This document shows, one piece after another, positions 1-8,958 of a stretch of 64,000 nucleotides of DNA. A program made the position numbers and the translations under genes. The notes under the pieces are model-generated. The model worked only from the letters and a program-made list of their open reading frames with translations, ran no database searches and had not been told where the DNA came from. The stretch lies in the NCBI GenBank assembly GCA_016786495.1, contig JAEUUJ010000033.1, positions 107,900 through 171,899 on the forward strand, read 5' to 3'. Every line of letters starts with the position of its first letter. Position 1 is the first letter of the stretch. The stretch is from Cyclobacteriaceae bacterium. Its GTDB lineage: Bacteria; Bacteroidota; Bacteroidia; Cytophagales; Cyclobacteriaceae.

Positions 1-429
1 TTTGTTGCCGCCGGTGCATTTCACATCAGCAAGCCGTCTGATCTGATACCGGAACTGCAGGGCCGATTCCCGATTCGTGTGGAGTTAAATAATTTAACGC
101 ACGAGGATTTTGTGCGGATCCTGAAAGAACCCAGGAATGCACTCACGCGTCAATACCAGGCACTGTTTGAAGCGGAAGGAGTTACCGTTGAGTTTACCGA
201 TGATGCAATTGATGAAATTGCCAAGACCGCTTTTGCGATTAACGCGGAAGTCGAGAACATCGGTGCACGCCGACTGCACACCGTAATGAGCAGGCTGCTG
301 AACGAATTTTTATTCGATGTTCCCGATAAAATCGGAGCGAATGCCCGAATTACAATCAACGCTGATATGGTGAAACAGAAACTTAGTGGGCTGATTAAAA
401 ACAAGGACCTTAGCGAATACATTCTGTAA
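1..429 (+). CDS. hslU: ATP-dependent protease ATPase subunit HslU (C-terminal part)
   Basis: This is the 3' end of the AAA+ unfoldase that feeds substrates to the HslV peptidase in the cytoplasm. The frame is open from base 1, so the gene starts upstream of the window. The visible 142 residues cover the end of the AAA+ module (sensor-2 area with [13 protein letters not shown]) and the small C-terminal domain. The protein ends in DLSEYIL, matching the conserved HslU tail that inserts into HslV pockets. The stop overlaps the next start by one base (TAATG), so the downstream DUF4421 gene is probably co-transcribed. The family assignment is firm; the missing N-terminus cannot be judged. Confidence 0.95.
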   Translation, partial: FVAAGAFHISKPSDLIPELQGRFPIRVELNNLTHEDFVRILKEPRNALTRQYQALFEAEGVTVEFTDDAIDEIAKTAFAINAEVENIGARRLHTVMSRLLNEFLFDVPDKIGANARITINADMVKQKLSGLIKNKDLSEYIL

Positions 430-1475
430 TGATCAGGCAGGCCAGCATCTTATTTTTCTTATTGCTGCTGAGCCTGACATGCTTTTCGCAATTCAACCAG
501 GCGGCAAGGCAGCGCAGAGATTCTGTCCGTGCGGAATACATCGAAGAATTTCCCGATGATTTTTCTATTTGGCCGTTGTTGAAATATCGTTCGTTGTCGT
601 TCAGCATCTCAGATAAAAATCAAAAGAAGCCAGCGGTTGTATTTAACCCCAACAACGATTTCAAACTCGGTGCGGGATTTTATTTATTTGAACTGAGCTT
701 CGAAGTTTCGATCTCTGTTCCGATCGCAGTCCGCGACAAGTCGATCTATGGCGAATCGAAAGCAACGGATTTGCAGATCAATATGCTCACCAAGTCGTTT
801 GGACTCGACTTATACTATCAGAAATATTCCGGCTTTTATAAAGATGATGAGGGGATTAAGATTCCGGCCGGAGTTTCGTATCCGTTACGGCCGGATATTG
901 TTACGCGAAACCTGGGGGCATCCGCATTTTATGTTTGGAACAACGGCAAGTTCTCCATTCGTTCATCGTACAACTATGCTGACCGTCAAAAGAAAAGTGC
1001 AGGATCGTTTATCCTGTATGGAACAATCAATTCATTCAGTCTCGCGGCCGATTCAGCCATACTCTCCGCCAACAAGCAAACCGAGTTCGGAAGCTACACC
1101 GATTTCTCGCATCTGCGGTATACCACATTCAGTCTTGCTCCGGGGTACTCCTACAATCTTGTGTTGAAACGCGTATTCTTTAATGGTACCGTGGCGATCG
1201 GCCCGGCACATCATTGGGTTTATTATCGTCCGGAAACAGGGCGCGGGCATTACGATGTGATTTTCAACAGTAGTTATACCGTTCGCCTGGCTACAGGATA
1301 CAGCGGCCATCGGTTCTTTACCGGAGCGGGTATCGTGATACAGTCGCGGGTATTGAAATTTCAGGACATCCGGATTGAGAATTCAACAAGTGTTTTCAGG
1401 CTGGTGATAGGCTATCGCTTCCGCGAAAAGGGTTTCCTAAAAAGACGTTACTTCGACTTTCTTAAGAACAGCTGA
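429..1475 (+). CDS. DUF4421 family outer-membrane beta-barrel protein
   Basis: A 348-residue secreted protein. Residues 1-20 form a signal peptide ending in LTCFSQ. The rest is rich in alternating aromatic and polar strands (FSIRSSYNYADRQ, YSYNLVLKRVFFNGTVAI), as expected of an outer-membrane barrel. It ends in a short basic tail (FLKRRYFDFLKNS). It resembles the DUF4421 family, which is common in Bacteroidota and has no established function. The ATG shares one base with the hslU stop, suggesting translational coupling, although no functional link to HslU is known. The barrel prediction rests on pattern, not on a search. Confidence 0.75.
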   Translation: MIRQASILFFLLLLSLTCFSQFNQAARQRRDSVRAEYIEEFPDDFSIWPLLKYRSLSFSISDKNQKKPAVVFNPNNDFKLGAGFYLFELSFEVSISVPIAVRDKSIYGESKATDLQINMLTKSFGLDLYYQKYSGFYKDDEGIKIPAGVSYPLRPDIVTRNLGASAFYVWNNGKFSIRSSYNYADRQKKSAGSFILYGTINSFSLAADSAILSANKQTEFGSYTDFSHLRYTTFSLAPGYSYNLVLKRVFFNGTVAIGPAHHWVYYRPETGRGHYDVIFNSSYTVRLATGYSGHRFFTGAGIVIQSRVLKFQDIRIENSTSVFRLVIGYRFREKGFLKRRYFDFLKNS

Positions 1476-1970
1476 TCACTTTTTCTTTTTCGGATAATCA
1501 AAGAAGATAACGGAAGCGTTTTTGCTGTTAGCCTCATCCCACGATGATACATTCAGGGAACACGCTACGACACCGCACGTGGGGATGTTGTCGATATCTG
1601 CCTTTGCAAGCAGGTTAACAAAATCAGTCAGTCCGGGGTTATGCCCGAAAATCCAAACGGTGTTAAGCTTGTTGTCGAGTGCCTGAACGATGCTCAAAAT
1701 CTGCGCATCTTCAGCATGGTACAGGTTTCGGTCGGTTTTTATTTTGTCTTGCGGATAGCCGATTTGCCCGGCAATAATATGGCAAGTCGTTAGTGCACGT
1801 TCAGCCGGGCTGGAGAGCAAAAGGTCAGGGACGACCTCGCGATGACGAAGTCTTTTTCCCATATCCGGTGCATCTTTCTTTCCACGCTTGTTGAGCGGCC
1901 GGTCGAAGTCTGATAAGGTGGGATCATCCCAGCTCGACTTTGCGTGGCGGATAACGTACAGCGTCTTCAT
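1476..1970 (-). CDS. SixA-like histidine phosphatase
   Basis: A 164-residue member of the histidine phosphatase (phosphoglycerate-mutase-like) superfamily. The N-terminal RHAKSSW motif carries the catalytic RHG-type histidine, and the second active-site histidine lies in FGHNPGLTDF. Length and motifs match SixA-type phosphohistidine phosphatases, but the substrate in Bacteroidota is not established. I place the start at the ATG that gives MKTLYVIRHAKSSW. The longer frame to 2018 would add a 16-residue tail overlapping the divergent acyltransferase start. The gene is divergent from the acyltransferase and convergent with the DUF4421 gene, with no gap between the stops. Confidence 0.85.
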   Translation of the reverse strand: MKTLYVIRHAKSSWDDPTLSDFDRPLNKRGKKDAPDMGKRLRHREVVPDLLLSSPAERALTTCHIIAGQIGYPQDKIKTDRNLYHAEDAQILSIVQALDNKLNTVWIFGHNPGLTDFVNLLAKADIDNIPTCGVVACSLNVSSWDEANSKNASVIFFDYPKKKK

Positions 1971-2016
1971 TCGTCCAATGTAATACGAACGCCCAAGAAA
2001 TACTATATTGCCGGCC

Positions 2017-2952
2017 ATGGCAAAACGGAAAAAGGTCTTTAAACGCTTCCGCAGACGGGTTCGCTATAACCTGATTTATGCGTTGTTGCGTGTGATGATC
2101 TTTGTATCAAACCTGTTGCCCCGGGTACTGTGGTTAAAAATATGCGGAGCGTTGGGCAGGCTCTCATCGGTGTTTACGGCAAAATCGCGCAGGCGTGTAA
2201 AGGAGCATCTGACGATGGTGTATGCTTCGGAGAAGTCGCCATCAGAAATAGATAAACTGTCCGTTAAGGTTTTCGAGATGCTCGGCAAGAATGCCGGTGA
2301 CGTGATCCGGGGTTTCAGAATCCTGGAATTATCTGAATTTGAAAAGTTCAGGGTGATTCATGGGGCTGAGCATATTGAAGCGGCCCATAAAAAAGGCAAA
2401 GGCATGATTTTACTGACGGGGCACCTGGGCGCTTTTGAATTTACCGCGACAGAACTTTCCTTCAGGGGATACAAACCTCTTATCATCGGCACCCGCATGA
2501 AAGATGAAAAACTTAACGAGTTGCTCGCGCGCCAGCGGAGTAAACTGGGTGCAACGGCCGTTGAGCGGGGCAAGGATACCGTGAAACTTGTCAAGACACT
2601 CAAATCGGGTGGTACCGTCCTTATCCTGATCGACCAAGACACCAAAGTGAAGAGCAGGTTTGTGAATTTTTTAGGTCGTCCGTGCGCCACACCAATCGGA
2701 GCTACGCTTATGGCGTTGAAAACCGGTGCCGCGGTTGTTCCGATGTTTACACATTTGCGTGACGACTACAAGCTTGAGATCAATTGCTATCCGGAAATTG
2801 AAATGACGGTTACCGGTGATGAGGAAACCGACCTCGTGGCCAACACGCAAATCCTGAACGATGTTATCGAACGTGAAATCCGAAAATATCCCGAACAATG
2901 GGTGTGGATGCACGAACGCTGGAAAACAAAGCCGGGCGAGGAAATCCGGTAA
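2017..2952 (+). CDS. Lysophospholipid/lipid A acyltransferase (LpxL/LpxM-like)
   Basis: A 311-residue member of the LpxL/HtrB superfamily, which transfers acyl chains to lipid A or related lipids at the inner membrane. It has a very basic N-terminus (AKRKKVFKRFRRRVRYN), a hydrophobic anchor at about residues 20-40, and the catalytic HX4E motif in LTGHLGAFEFT. Further family blocks are LILIDQDTKVKSRFVNFLGR and a C-terminal PEQWVWMHERWK, typical of the C-end WxHxRWK motif. I chose the ATG at 2017 over an in-frame TTG at 2008. The precise acceptor (lipid A or an ornithine/glycine lipid) cannot be told. Confidence 0.88.
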   Translation: MAKRKKVFKRFRRRVRYNLIYALLRVMIFVSNLLPRVLWLKICGALGRLSSVFTAKSRRRVKEHLTMVYASEKSPSEIDKLSVKVFEMLGKNAGDVIRGFRILELSEFEKFRVIHGAEHIEAAHKKGKGMILLTGHLGAFEFTATELSFRGYKPLIIGTRMKDEKLNELLARQRSKLGATAVERGKDTVKLVKTLKSGGTVLILIDQDTKVKSRFVNFLGRPCATPIGATLMALKTGAAVVPMFTHLRDDYKLEINCYPEIEMTVTGDEETDLVANTQILNDVIEREIRKYPEQWVWMHERWKTKPGEEIR

Positions 2953-2955
2953 CAG

Positions 2956-3324
2956 CTACTTCTTAAAAATAAAATATACAGCCAGCACGAGGAAGGCGAA
3001 ACCGATCAGGTGATTGATCCGGAATGTTTCGTTTTTGAAGAACACCAGTGAGAAGATTACAAAAACGGTTAGCGTGATGACCTCCTGGATCACTTTCAAT
3101 TGAACCAACGAAAAAGGACCCCCATATTCCGCATATCCGATTCGGTTGGCAGGTACTTGTAATGCATATTCAAACAGGGCAATTCCCCAACTGATGAAGA
3201 TTACGGCAACGAGCCCGAGGTTTTGACTCCAGCTCATCTCTTTGAATTTAAGATGGCCGTACCACGCAAAGGTCATGAAGGTGTTGGAGAGGACCAACAA
3301 AAAAACGGTAGTCAGTGCTTTCAT
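2956..3324 (-). CDS. DMT-like membrane protein, DUF486 family
   Basis: A 122-residue integral membrane protein with four predicted helices: about residues 2-22, 30-50, 75-95 and 102-120. The conserved centre YALQVPANRIGYAEYGGPFS is the hallmark of DUF486, small proteins distantly related to the drug/metabolite transporter superfamily. Transport has not been shown for the family. I use the ATG at 3324 (MKALTTVF) because the longer reading adds only a short polar extension. The gene is convergent with the acyltransferase, with three bases between the stops. Confidence 0.85.
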   Translation of the reverse strand: MKALTTVFLLVLSNTFMTFAWYGHLKFKEMSWSQNLGLVAVIFISWGIALFEYALQVPANRIGYAEYGGPFSLVQLKVIQEVITLTVFVIFSLVFFKNETFRINHLIGFAFLVLAVYFIFKK

Positions 3325-3366
3325 ACCGCTAAGGTAAGTGAAGTGCACTAACTACCGAAGTGTTTG

Positions 3367-4362
3367 CTAGTCGGCTTGCTGCCGGTCTTCAAATTTTATC
3401 ACCGTATTGTTAACGGCAGGCAACGTTTGCAGATACGCGTAGATCGCTTTCAGGTCGTACGTGTCCATGTGTGTGTAGGCTGGCCAGGGCATGATGGTTT
3501 TGAATTCTTTCGGTCCGACTTTGTGAGCAACATATGCCGAGTCGCTGAACGACTTGAAGCGTGAGATGAAATATTCTTCCGTCCAGTTGCCGATACCGGT
3601 TGCTTTATCAGGAGTAATGTTTGCAGAGCGCAACACCGTTCCGTCAGGCAGCTTGAATTCAAGTCCGCCAGCGGAAAACTTGCCTTCAATAGGAGTGCCT
3701 TTGTCCATCGGTGTATGACAATCACTGCAGGCAGCCATGGTAAACAAGTACTTGCCATACGGAAGTAATTCTTCTTTAGCCGGGATGGTCGTGAAGGTTG
3801 CTTCCTGCGGCATGGTGTTAATCAGAATATTTATTGGGAACATCGGTTCTGATGCCGGAACGTTGTTCTCAATCGGTTTTAATGTGCGGATATAGGCAAT
3901 GATGGAGTAGATATCTTCTTTATCCATTTTGCCGAAACTCAGGTAAGGCATGACCGGAAATAGCGCGTGCCCGTCTTTTGAAACTCCGGTTGTAATCGCA
4001 CGAAACAATTCACCGTCCGTCCAGTTGCCGATCGCTGCCGGAGTAATGTTGGGCGCGTAGAAGGTGCCCGGAAAGCCAAGTTCCTTACTGAATTTCTCTC
4101 CACCTTTTCCTTCTGTGCCGGGAATCAGCGGACCACCGAACACCGAGAAGTCGCGGGTGGAATGGCAGTCAATACACATCGCTACGTGGTTCGCGAGGTA
4201 TTGGCCGCGTTCAATGCGTTCGGTTGTGTAATCAATTTTAAGGTCGGATGCGTCTGCAACATTTGCACCCGGCAGGGCTGTTTTCACATACCCGACCACA
4301 CCGGTAATGGCGACAAGAATGACCGTGAGCACGATCAGCGTGATCTTCAAAACTTTCTTCAT
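3367..4362 (-). CDS. Membrane-anchored dihaem cytochrome c
   Basis: A 331-residue periplasmic electron carrier. An uncleaved N-terminal anchor (about residues 3-26) precedes two cytochrome c domains. Each has a haem-binding CxxCH, seen as CIDCH near residue 65 and CSDCH near residue 213, and each domain has methionines suited to axial ligation (VMPYLSF, IMPWPAY). The arrangement resembles the cytochrome subunits of alcohol/sugar dehydrogenases, but no dehydrogenase lies next to it. The start is the ATG at 4362, directly before the basic-hydrophobic MKKVLKITLIVLTV. The longer frame to 4401 adds a polar tail unlikely for an anchor. Confidence 0.88.
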   Translation of the reverse strand: MKKVLKITLIVLTVILVAITGVVGYVKTALPGANVADASDLKIDYTTERIERGQYLANHVAMCIDCHSTRDFSVFGGPLIPGTEGKGGEKFSKELGFPGTFYAPNITPAAIGNWTDGELFRAITTGVSKDGHALFPVMPYLSFGKMDKEDIYSIIAYIRTLKPIENNVPASEPMFPINILINTMPQEATFTTIPAKEELLPYGKYLFTMAACSDCHTPMDKGTPIEGKFSAGGLEFKLPDGTVLRSANITPDKATGIGNWTEEYFISRFKSFSDSAYVAHKVGPKEFKTIMPWPAYTHMDTYDLKAIYAYLQTLPAVNNTVIKFEDRQQAD

Positions 4363-4509
4363 ACGAGGGGTTTTATTCGAAAGTGAAAGTTTACGGCTCA
4401 CGCGGGCGAAGGTTACGCTCCGGCAGTAGTTTAAATCGAGTTTAAACAGGAAACGTTTGTGGAAGCCGTTATCCGTTAATGAAAATCAACGGACAACGCT
4501 ACCCGACTT

Positions 4510-6186
4510 TTATTTCACCAATTTCTTGTACTTGATGCGGTGCGGCTGGTCATCACCTAAGCGCTTGCGCTTATTTTCTTCGTATTCGCTGAACGTCCCT
4601 TCAAACCAGAAGACTTGAGAGTCGCCTTCGAATGCAAGGATGTGGGTACAAACACGGTCGAGGAACCAACGGTCGTGCGAGATGATTACAGCACAGCCGG
4701 CAAAGTTTTCAAGACCTTCTTCTAATGCGCGAAGCGTGTTCACATCCAGGTCGTTGGTCGGTTCATCCAGCAACAACAGGTTGCCGCCCTGCTTGAGGGC
4801 AATCGCCAGGTGAGCGCGATTGCGCATACCGCCTGAAAGCTCCTTTACTTTTTTCTGCTGATCCGTTCCGTTAAAGTTGAATTTGCTCACGTATGCACGC
4901 GAGTTCATTTCTTTACCACCGATGCTGATCAATTCATTTCCACCGGTAATGGCTTGCCACACGGTATCCTCCGGCTTCAGGTCGTCATGCTCCTGATCAA
5001 CGTATGCGATTTGTACGGTTTCACCTACTTCAAAGGTTCCGGCATCCGGTTTTTCTTTTCCGGTGATCATTTTGAAGAGCGTAGTTTTACCCGCACCGTT
5101 CGGCCCGATAATTCCAACAATGCCCGCAGGCGGAAGACGGAAGTTCAGGTTCTCGTACAAAAGTTTATCGCCATACGCTTTGGCTACACCATTGGCTTCA
5201 ATAACCTTGTTACCCAAACGCGGGCCCGGCGGAATGTACAATTCCAGTTTTTCTTCTTTCTCTCTTCCTTCCTGACCTAACAGTTTTTCATACGCTGTCA
5301 GACGGGCTTTACCTTTTGCATGCCGGCCTTTCGGACTCATGCGTACCCACTCAAGTTCGCGCTCAAGTGCTTTTTGTCTTTTCGATTCTGTCTTCTCCTC
5401 CTGAATCAAACGCTTTTGTTTTTGATCAAGCCAGGATGAATAGTTTCCTTTCCACGGAATACCCTCCCCGCGATCAAGTTCCAGAATCCAGCCCGCTACA
5501 TTATCGAGGAAGTAACGATCGTGCGTTACCGCGATAACTGTTCCTTTGTATTGTTTTAAATGTTGTTCCAGCCAGTTCACCGATTCGGCATCCAGGTGGT
5601 TGGTGGGCTCGTCAAGCAACAGCACATCGGGTTCCTGCAACAGCAGCCGGCACAAGGCTACGCGTCTTTTTTCACCACCCGACAGGTACTCAATCTTTGC
5701 ATCGGAAGGCGGACAGCGAAGTGCGTCCATGGCGCGTTCAAGCTTGTTATCGAGTTCCCATGCATTTACCGCATCGAGCTTTTCCTGAATCTCACCCTGC
5801 TTGGCAATCAATTTGTCCATGGCCTCAGGCGTGAGGTCGGGATCAGCGAACTTTTCGTTGATGGCTTCAAATTCTTTCAACAGCTTCACCACATCGGCAA
5901 CGCCCTCTTCCACGATCTCTTTCACGGTTTTGCTCTTGTCGAGCTGCGGTTCCTGCTCCAGCAGGCCAACGGAGAAGCTGAGGTCAGACACTACTTCACC
6001 CTGGAATTCCTTGTCGATTCCGGCAATGATGCGCAGGAGAGACGATTTACCCGACCCGTTTAACCCGAGTACGCCAATTTTGGCCCCGTAAAAAAATGAG
6101 AGATAAATGTTTTTAAGAACCTGTTTGGAAGGTGGATAAATCTTATTCACCCCCGTCATCGAGAAAATTATTTTTTCGTCAGCCAT
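4510..6186 (-). CDS. ettA: Energy-dependent translational throttle protein EttA (ABC-F)
   Basis: A 558-residue ABC-F ATPase that binds the ribosomal E site and gates translation according to ATP/ADP. Two ABC cassettes are visible. The first has Walker A GLNGSGKSS, signature LSGGEKRR and Walker B LLLDEPTNHLD. The second has GPNGAGKTT, LSGGMRNR and LLLDEPTNDLD. A charged linker lies between them (LIQEEKTESKRQKALERELEWV). Length and the EWVRMSPKGRHAKGKARL segment match EttA rather than Uup or the resistance ABC-Fs. I use the ATG at 6186 (MADEKIIFSMTG); a longer reading to 6216 is possible but unlikely. A CATATTTG element lies about 45 bases upstream on the minus strand. Confidence 0.93.
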   Translation of the reverse strand: MADEKIIFSMTGVNKIYPPSKQVLKNIYLSFFYGAKIGVLGLNGSGKSSLLRIIAGIDKEFQGEVVSDLSFSVGLLEQEPQLDKSKTVKEIVEEGVADVVKLLKEFEAINEKFADPDLTPEAMDKLIAKQGEIQEKLDAVNAWELDNKLERAMDALRCPPSDAKIEYLSGGEKRRVALCRLLLQEPDVLLLDEPTNHLDAESVNWLEQHLKQYKGTVIAVTHDRYFLDNVAGWILELDRGEGIPWKGNYSSWLDQKQKRLIQEEKTESKRQKALERELEWVRMSPKGRHAKGKARLTAYEKLLGQEGREKEEKLELYIPPGPRLGNKVIEANGVAKAYGDKLLYENLNFRLPPAGIVGIIGPNGAGKTTLFKMITGKEKPDAGTFEVGETVQIAYVDQEHDDLKPEDTVWQAITGGNELISIGGKEMNSRAYVSKFNFNGTDQQKKVKELSGGMRNRAHLAIALKQGGNLLLLDEPTNDLDVNTLRALEEGLENFAGCAVIISHDRWFLDRVCTHILAFEGDSQVFWFEGTFSEYEENKRKRLGDDQPHRIKYKKLVK

Positions 6187-6342
6187 TGTGCGATTATTCG
6201 AATGAGTCCCCGCCAACTGGTCAGGGAGGGCAAATATGGCGTTTTTACCCGACAGTCCATAGATATTCGGGCCTGCCGTTCGGTTACTTTTTGGCCCTTT
6301 CCGCGATGGACGGGCTAACCCAGTCTTTACCGATCCCGGGTA

Positions 6343-6372
6343 TTGACTATGGTGTAATTAATTCTATTTTTG
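6343..6372 (+). promoter_or_regulatory. Bacteroidota-type promoter of the DUF2795 gene
   Basis: TTG (6343-6345), 19 bases, then TATTTTTG (6365-6372), an exact TAnnTTTG match. The ATG at 6400 follows with a purine-rich AAAAGGGAG between. This position also argues against an in-frame TTG start at 6370, which would lie inside the -7 element. Confidence 0.65.
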
Positions 6373-6399
6373 CGGGAAATTGAAAAGGGAGATTTAACT

Positions 6400-6621
6400 A
6401 TGTACTGGACACTCGAACTTGCCTCTTACCTTGAAGACGCGCCCTGGCCGGCTACGAAAGACGAATTAATCGATTACTCAATCCGTTCCGGTGCACCGTT
6501 GGAAGTGGTGGAGAACCTGCAGGAACTTGAGGATGACGGACAGCCCTACGAAAGTATTGAAGAGATCTGGCCGGATTACCCGACCAAGGAGGACTTCTTC
6601 TTTAATGAAGACGAGTATTAA
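6400..6621 (+). CDS. DUF2795 domain protein
   Basis: A 73-residue acidic cytoplasmic protein. The core WTLELASYLEDAPWPATKDELIDYSIRSG resembles the DUF2795 module, in which small alpha-helical proteins carry a conserved PATKDEL(I)xxA-like segment. A DUF2795-rich acidic tail follows (PTKEDFFFNEDEY). Function is unknown. The start is fixed by the well-formed promoter just upstream and by the purine-rich AAAAGGGAG 9-16 bases before the ATG. It appears to be a single-gene transcript ending at the hairpin at 6683-6705. Confidence 0.85.
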   Translation: MYWTLELASYLEDAPWPATKDELIDYSIRSGAPLEVVENLQELEDDGQPYESIEEIWPDYPTKEDFFFNEDEY

Positions 6622-6682
6622 ACGTACCGCAGACGCTGATCTGAGTTAGCCGACGCAAGTCGTAAGAAATAAATGTGACTGA

Positions 6683-6705
6683 GTCCCGCATGCGCGGGAC
6701 TTTTT
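6683..6705 (+). terminator. Rho-independent terminator after the DUF2795 gene
   Basis: Perfect 7-bp stem GTCCCGC/GCGGGAC with a 4-base loop (ATGC), followed by TTTTTATTT. The T-run overlaps the last codons of ispD on the other strand. Confidence 0.85.
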
Positions 6706-7381
6706 ATTTGCGCGAATCGAGCAGCGCTTTGGCTACGATCAAATCTTCCGGGGTGGTGATTTTGATGTTCTCGTAGCTGCCTTCGAACAGGGAGATCGTA
6801 TGCCCCGAACGTTCCGCCACACTGGCATCGTCTGTCAGGCTCGGGTCATCCTTAATCTGATACGACTTCTTTATCAATGCAACTTCGAAGGTTTGCGGAG
6901 TTTGAATGAGTCTGAACTTCGACCGGTCCACTGCCTTCGTGTTATCCTGGTCCGTCATGCGGATGGATTCTTTCAACCGCACGGCCGCCACTGCGCTTTT
7001 ATGAACGGCTGCGAGCCGATATGAGGCGCCAATGATATCTTCACTCACCAGCGGGCGAACACCATCGTGAATCGCCACCAGTCCATCGCCCTGAATTTTG
7101 TCGAGCCCATTTTTCACTGACTGAAAACGCGTGTCGCCACCTTTCTGCAACACTACCGGAGTGTCGAAGTTGTGTTTTGCGCAGAGCGATTGCCAGGTCT
7201 GAAAATCGTCTTCCGGCAGTACGAGGATGATGGTAATGTCGTTCGAGTAGCGCACAAAAGCATGAATCGTGTGCATCAGAATCGGCAACCCGTTCAGTTC
7301 CAGAAACTGCTTCGGCAGAACGCTTTTGATGCGTGTTCCCTTGCCGCCCGCTACGATAATGGCATATTCCTTCGAATGCAT
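6704..7381 (-). CDS. ispD: 2-C-methyl-D-erythritol 4-phosphate cytidylyltransferase
   Basis: A 225-residue enzyme of the MEP isoprenoid pathway, joining CTP and MEP to give CDP-ME in the cytoplasm. The N-terminal nucleotide-binding loop reads AGGKGTRIKSVLPKQFLELNG. The family blocks VAIHDGVRPLV and LIQTPQTFEV are present, as is DDASVAE before the C-terminal KITTPEDLIVAKALL. Length is normal for the family. It is divergent from the small membrane-protein gene at 7405 with only 23 bases between the starts, so the two promoters must overlap the neighbouring coding regions. Confidence 0.95.
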   Translation of the reverse strand: MHSKEYAIIVAGGKGTRIKSVLPKQFLELNGLPILMHTIHAFVRYSNDITIILVLPEDDFQTWQSLCAKHNFDTPVVLQKGGDTRFQSVKNGLDKIQGDGLVAIHDGVRPLVSEDIIGASYRLAAVHKSAVAAVRLKESIRMTDQDNTKAVDRSKFRLIQTPQTFEVALIKKSYQIKDDPSLTDDASVAERSGHTISLFEGSYENIKITTPEDLIVAKALLDSRK

Positions 7382-7404
7382 ATTTTTACGAAAATACGAT
7401 TTCT

Positions 7405-7653
7405 ATGATCAGGTTCATTTTGCTGGCGTTCAACGTGGCCGCAGTAACGTTTTTGATCTACACAATTTTTGAGGTAATCCGCAAGCCGCTGGCGAGACAA
7501 AAAAAGGCCGTGATCATCACGGCCGGTATTATTTTGCTCATTGTTCCGTTTGCATTCCTGCTCAGGATTATTCCCGCTACGATGCTGTACTTCCTGTTAT
7601 ACCCGGTTGCCGTTTCGCTTTTTGTCTACCTGATCTGGGTAGAAAAACGTTAA
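7405..7653 (+). CDS. Small membrane protein, unrecognised
   Basis: An 82-residue protein with three hydrophobic segments at about residues 3-23, 36-54 and 58-77, and a basic patch between the first two (RKPLARQKKA). It is probably an inner-membrane protein. I do not recognise a family. It starts 23 bases from the divergent ispD start and ends 14 bases before the convergent queA stop, so the coding region fills the gap almost exactly. This supports it being a real gene. Confidence 0.7.
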   Translation: MIRFILLAFNVAAVTFLIYTIFEVIRKPLARQKKAVIITAGIILLIVPFAFLLRIIPATMLYFLLYPVAVSLFVYLIWVEKR

Positions 7654-7667
7654 CCGGATTTCAGGCC

Positions 7668-8714
7668 CTACAGAATCAGCATGGCATCTCCGTAGGTGAG
7701 GAATTTATATTTTTCCTTCTTGGCTACCTTATAAGCTTCCATTACGAAATCAAATCCGCCAAAGGCGGCAGCCATCATCAACAGCGTTGACTCGGGCATG
7801 TGGAAGTTGGTAACCATGGCGTTGCAAATCTTGAAATCGTAGGGCGGGAAAATAAATTTATCCGTCCAGCCTTCTTTTACCTTCAACCGGTTACCGGCCG
7901 ATACAGACGATTCAAGTGCACGCATGGAGGTAGTACCAATGGCGCATACGCGATTTTTGTTATCGAGTGCCTTGTTAACTTTTTCAACCACTTCAGGCCC
8001 TACGATAAAGTTCTCGGAATCCATTTTGTGCTTGGTCAGGTCTTCAACGTCTACCTGACGGAACGTACCCAGGCCAATGTGCAGGGTGATGAACGACATG
8101 TCAACACCTTTGATCTGAAGGCGCTTTACAAGTTGTTTGGTGAAGTGAAGTCCGGCTGTGGGCGCTGAAACAGCACCTTTATTTTTTGCGAAGATCGTTT
8201 GAAAACGGTCTTTGTCTTCCGGCTCGATTTTCCGTTTGATGTATTTCGGAAGCGGAGTTTCACCGAGTGTTTCGATTACTTTGTTAAAGGCGTCCGCATC
8301 TCCGTCAAACAGGAAGCGGATCGTTCTTCCGCGGGAGGTGGTGTTATCGATAACTTCCGCCACGAGGTCGCCATTGCCAAAGTAAAGTTTGTTGCCAACA
8401 CGGATTTTACGGGCCGGGTCGACCAGTACATCCCACAGGTGCATTTCGGCATTCAGCTCGCGGAGCAGGAACACCTCGATTTTAGCACCGGTTTTTTCCT
8501 TGCGGCCGTAGAGGCGTGCCGGGAAAACCATCGTGTCGTTTCCGACCATGATGTCGCCTTCTCCAAAGTAGCTGACGATGTCTTTGAAAACTTTATGCTC
8601 GATTTTACCCGAGTCGCGATGCAATACCATCAGCCGCGATTCGTCACGGTTTTCGGCAGGGCGGAGGGCGATCAGGTTGTTGGGGATTTCAAACTTAAAT
8701 TCGGATAGCTTCAT
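7668..8714 (-). CDS. queA: S-adenosylmethionine:tRNA ribosyltransferase-isomerase
   Basis: A 348-residue cytoplasmic enzyme that transfers and rearranges the ribosyl part of SAM onto 7-aminomethyl-7-deazaguanine in tRNA, the penultimate step of queuosine synthesis. Diagnostic blocks are [14 protein letters not shown] near the N-terminus, [24 protein letters not shown], and the C-terminal [22 protein letters not shown]. Length matches the family. No other queuosine gene is in the window. Confidence 0.96.
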   Translation of the reverse strand: MKLSEFKFEIPNNLIALRPAENRDESRLMVLHRDSGKIEHKVFKDIVSYFGEGDIMVGNDTMVFPARLYGRKEKTGAKIEVFLLRELNAEMHLWDVLVDPARKIRVGNKLYFGNGDLVAEVIDNTTSRGRTIRFLFDGDADAFNKVIETLGETPLPKYIKRKIEPEDKDRFQTIFAKNKGAVSAPTAGLHFTKQLVKRLQIKGVDMSFITLHIGLGTFRQVDVEDLTKHKMDSENFIVGPEVVEKVNKALDNKNRVCAIGTTSMRALESSVSAGNRLKVKEGWTDKFIFPPYDFKICNAMVTNFHMPESTLLMMAAAFGGFDFVMEAYKVAKKEKYKFLTYGDAMLIL

Positions 8715-8958
8715 GCGTTATGAGTTTACTTAGCTGCCACTTACGGGCGACAGATCCGTTTTTTTGAAGGCAAAGTATGCCCAATGAAGTGTAAATTTTT
8801 TTAAGGCTGCAAAAATAAGGCAATCTGCGAGATTTGCGAAGTTGTGCCCGCTATTTTAGCGGATGTAACAAATAAGGGCGGTTTTAAGTCTAAATTCCGT
8901 AATTACGCGCCCACCCGGCCGACAAACTTAAAAGCATTAATCCCGTTAAGAAGTACTG

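Noticed and set aside
6370-6399. TTG start for the DUF2795 gene
   Set aside because: It falls inside the -7 element of the gene's promoter.
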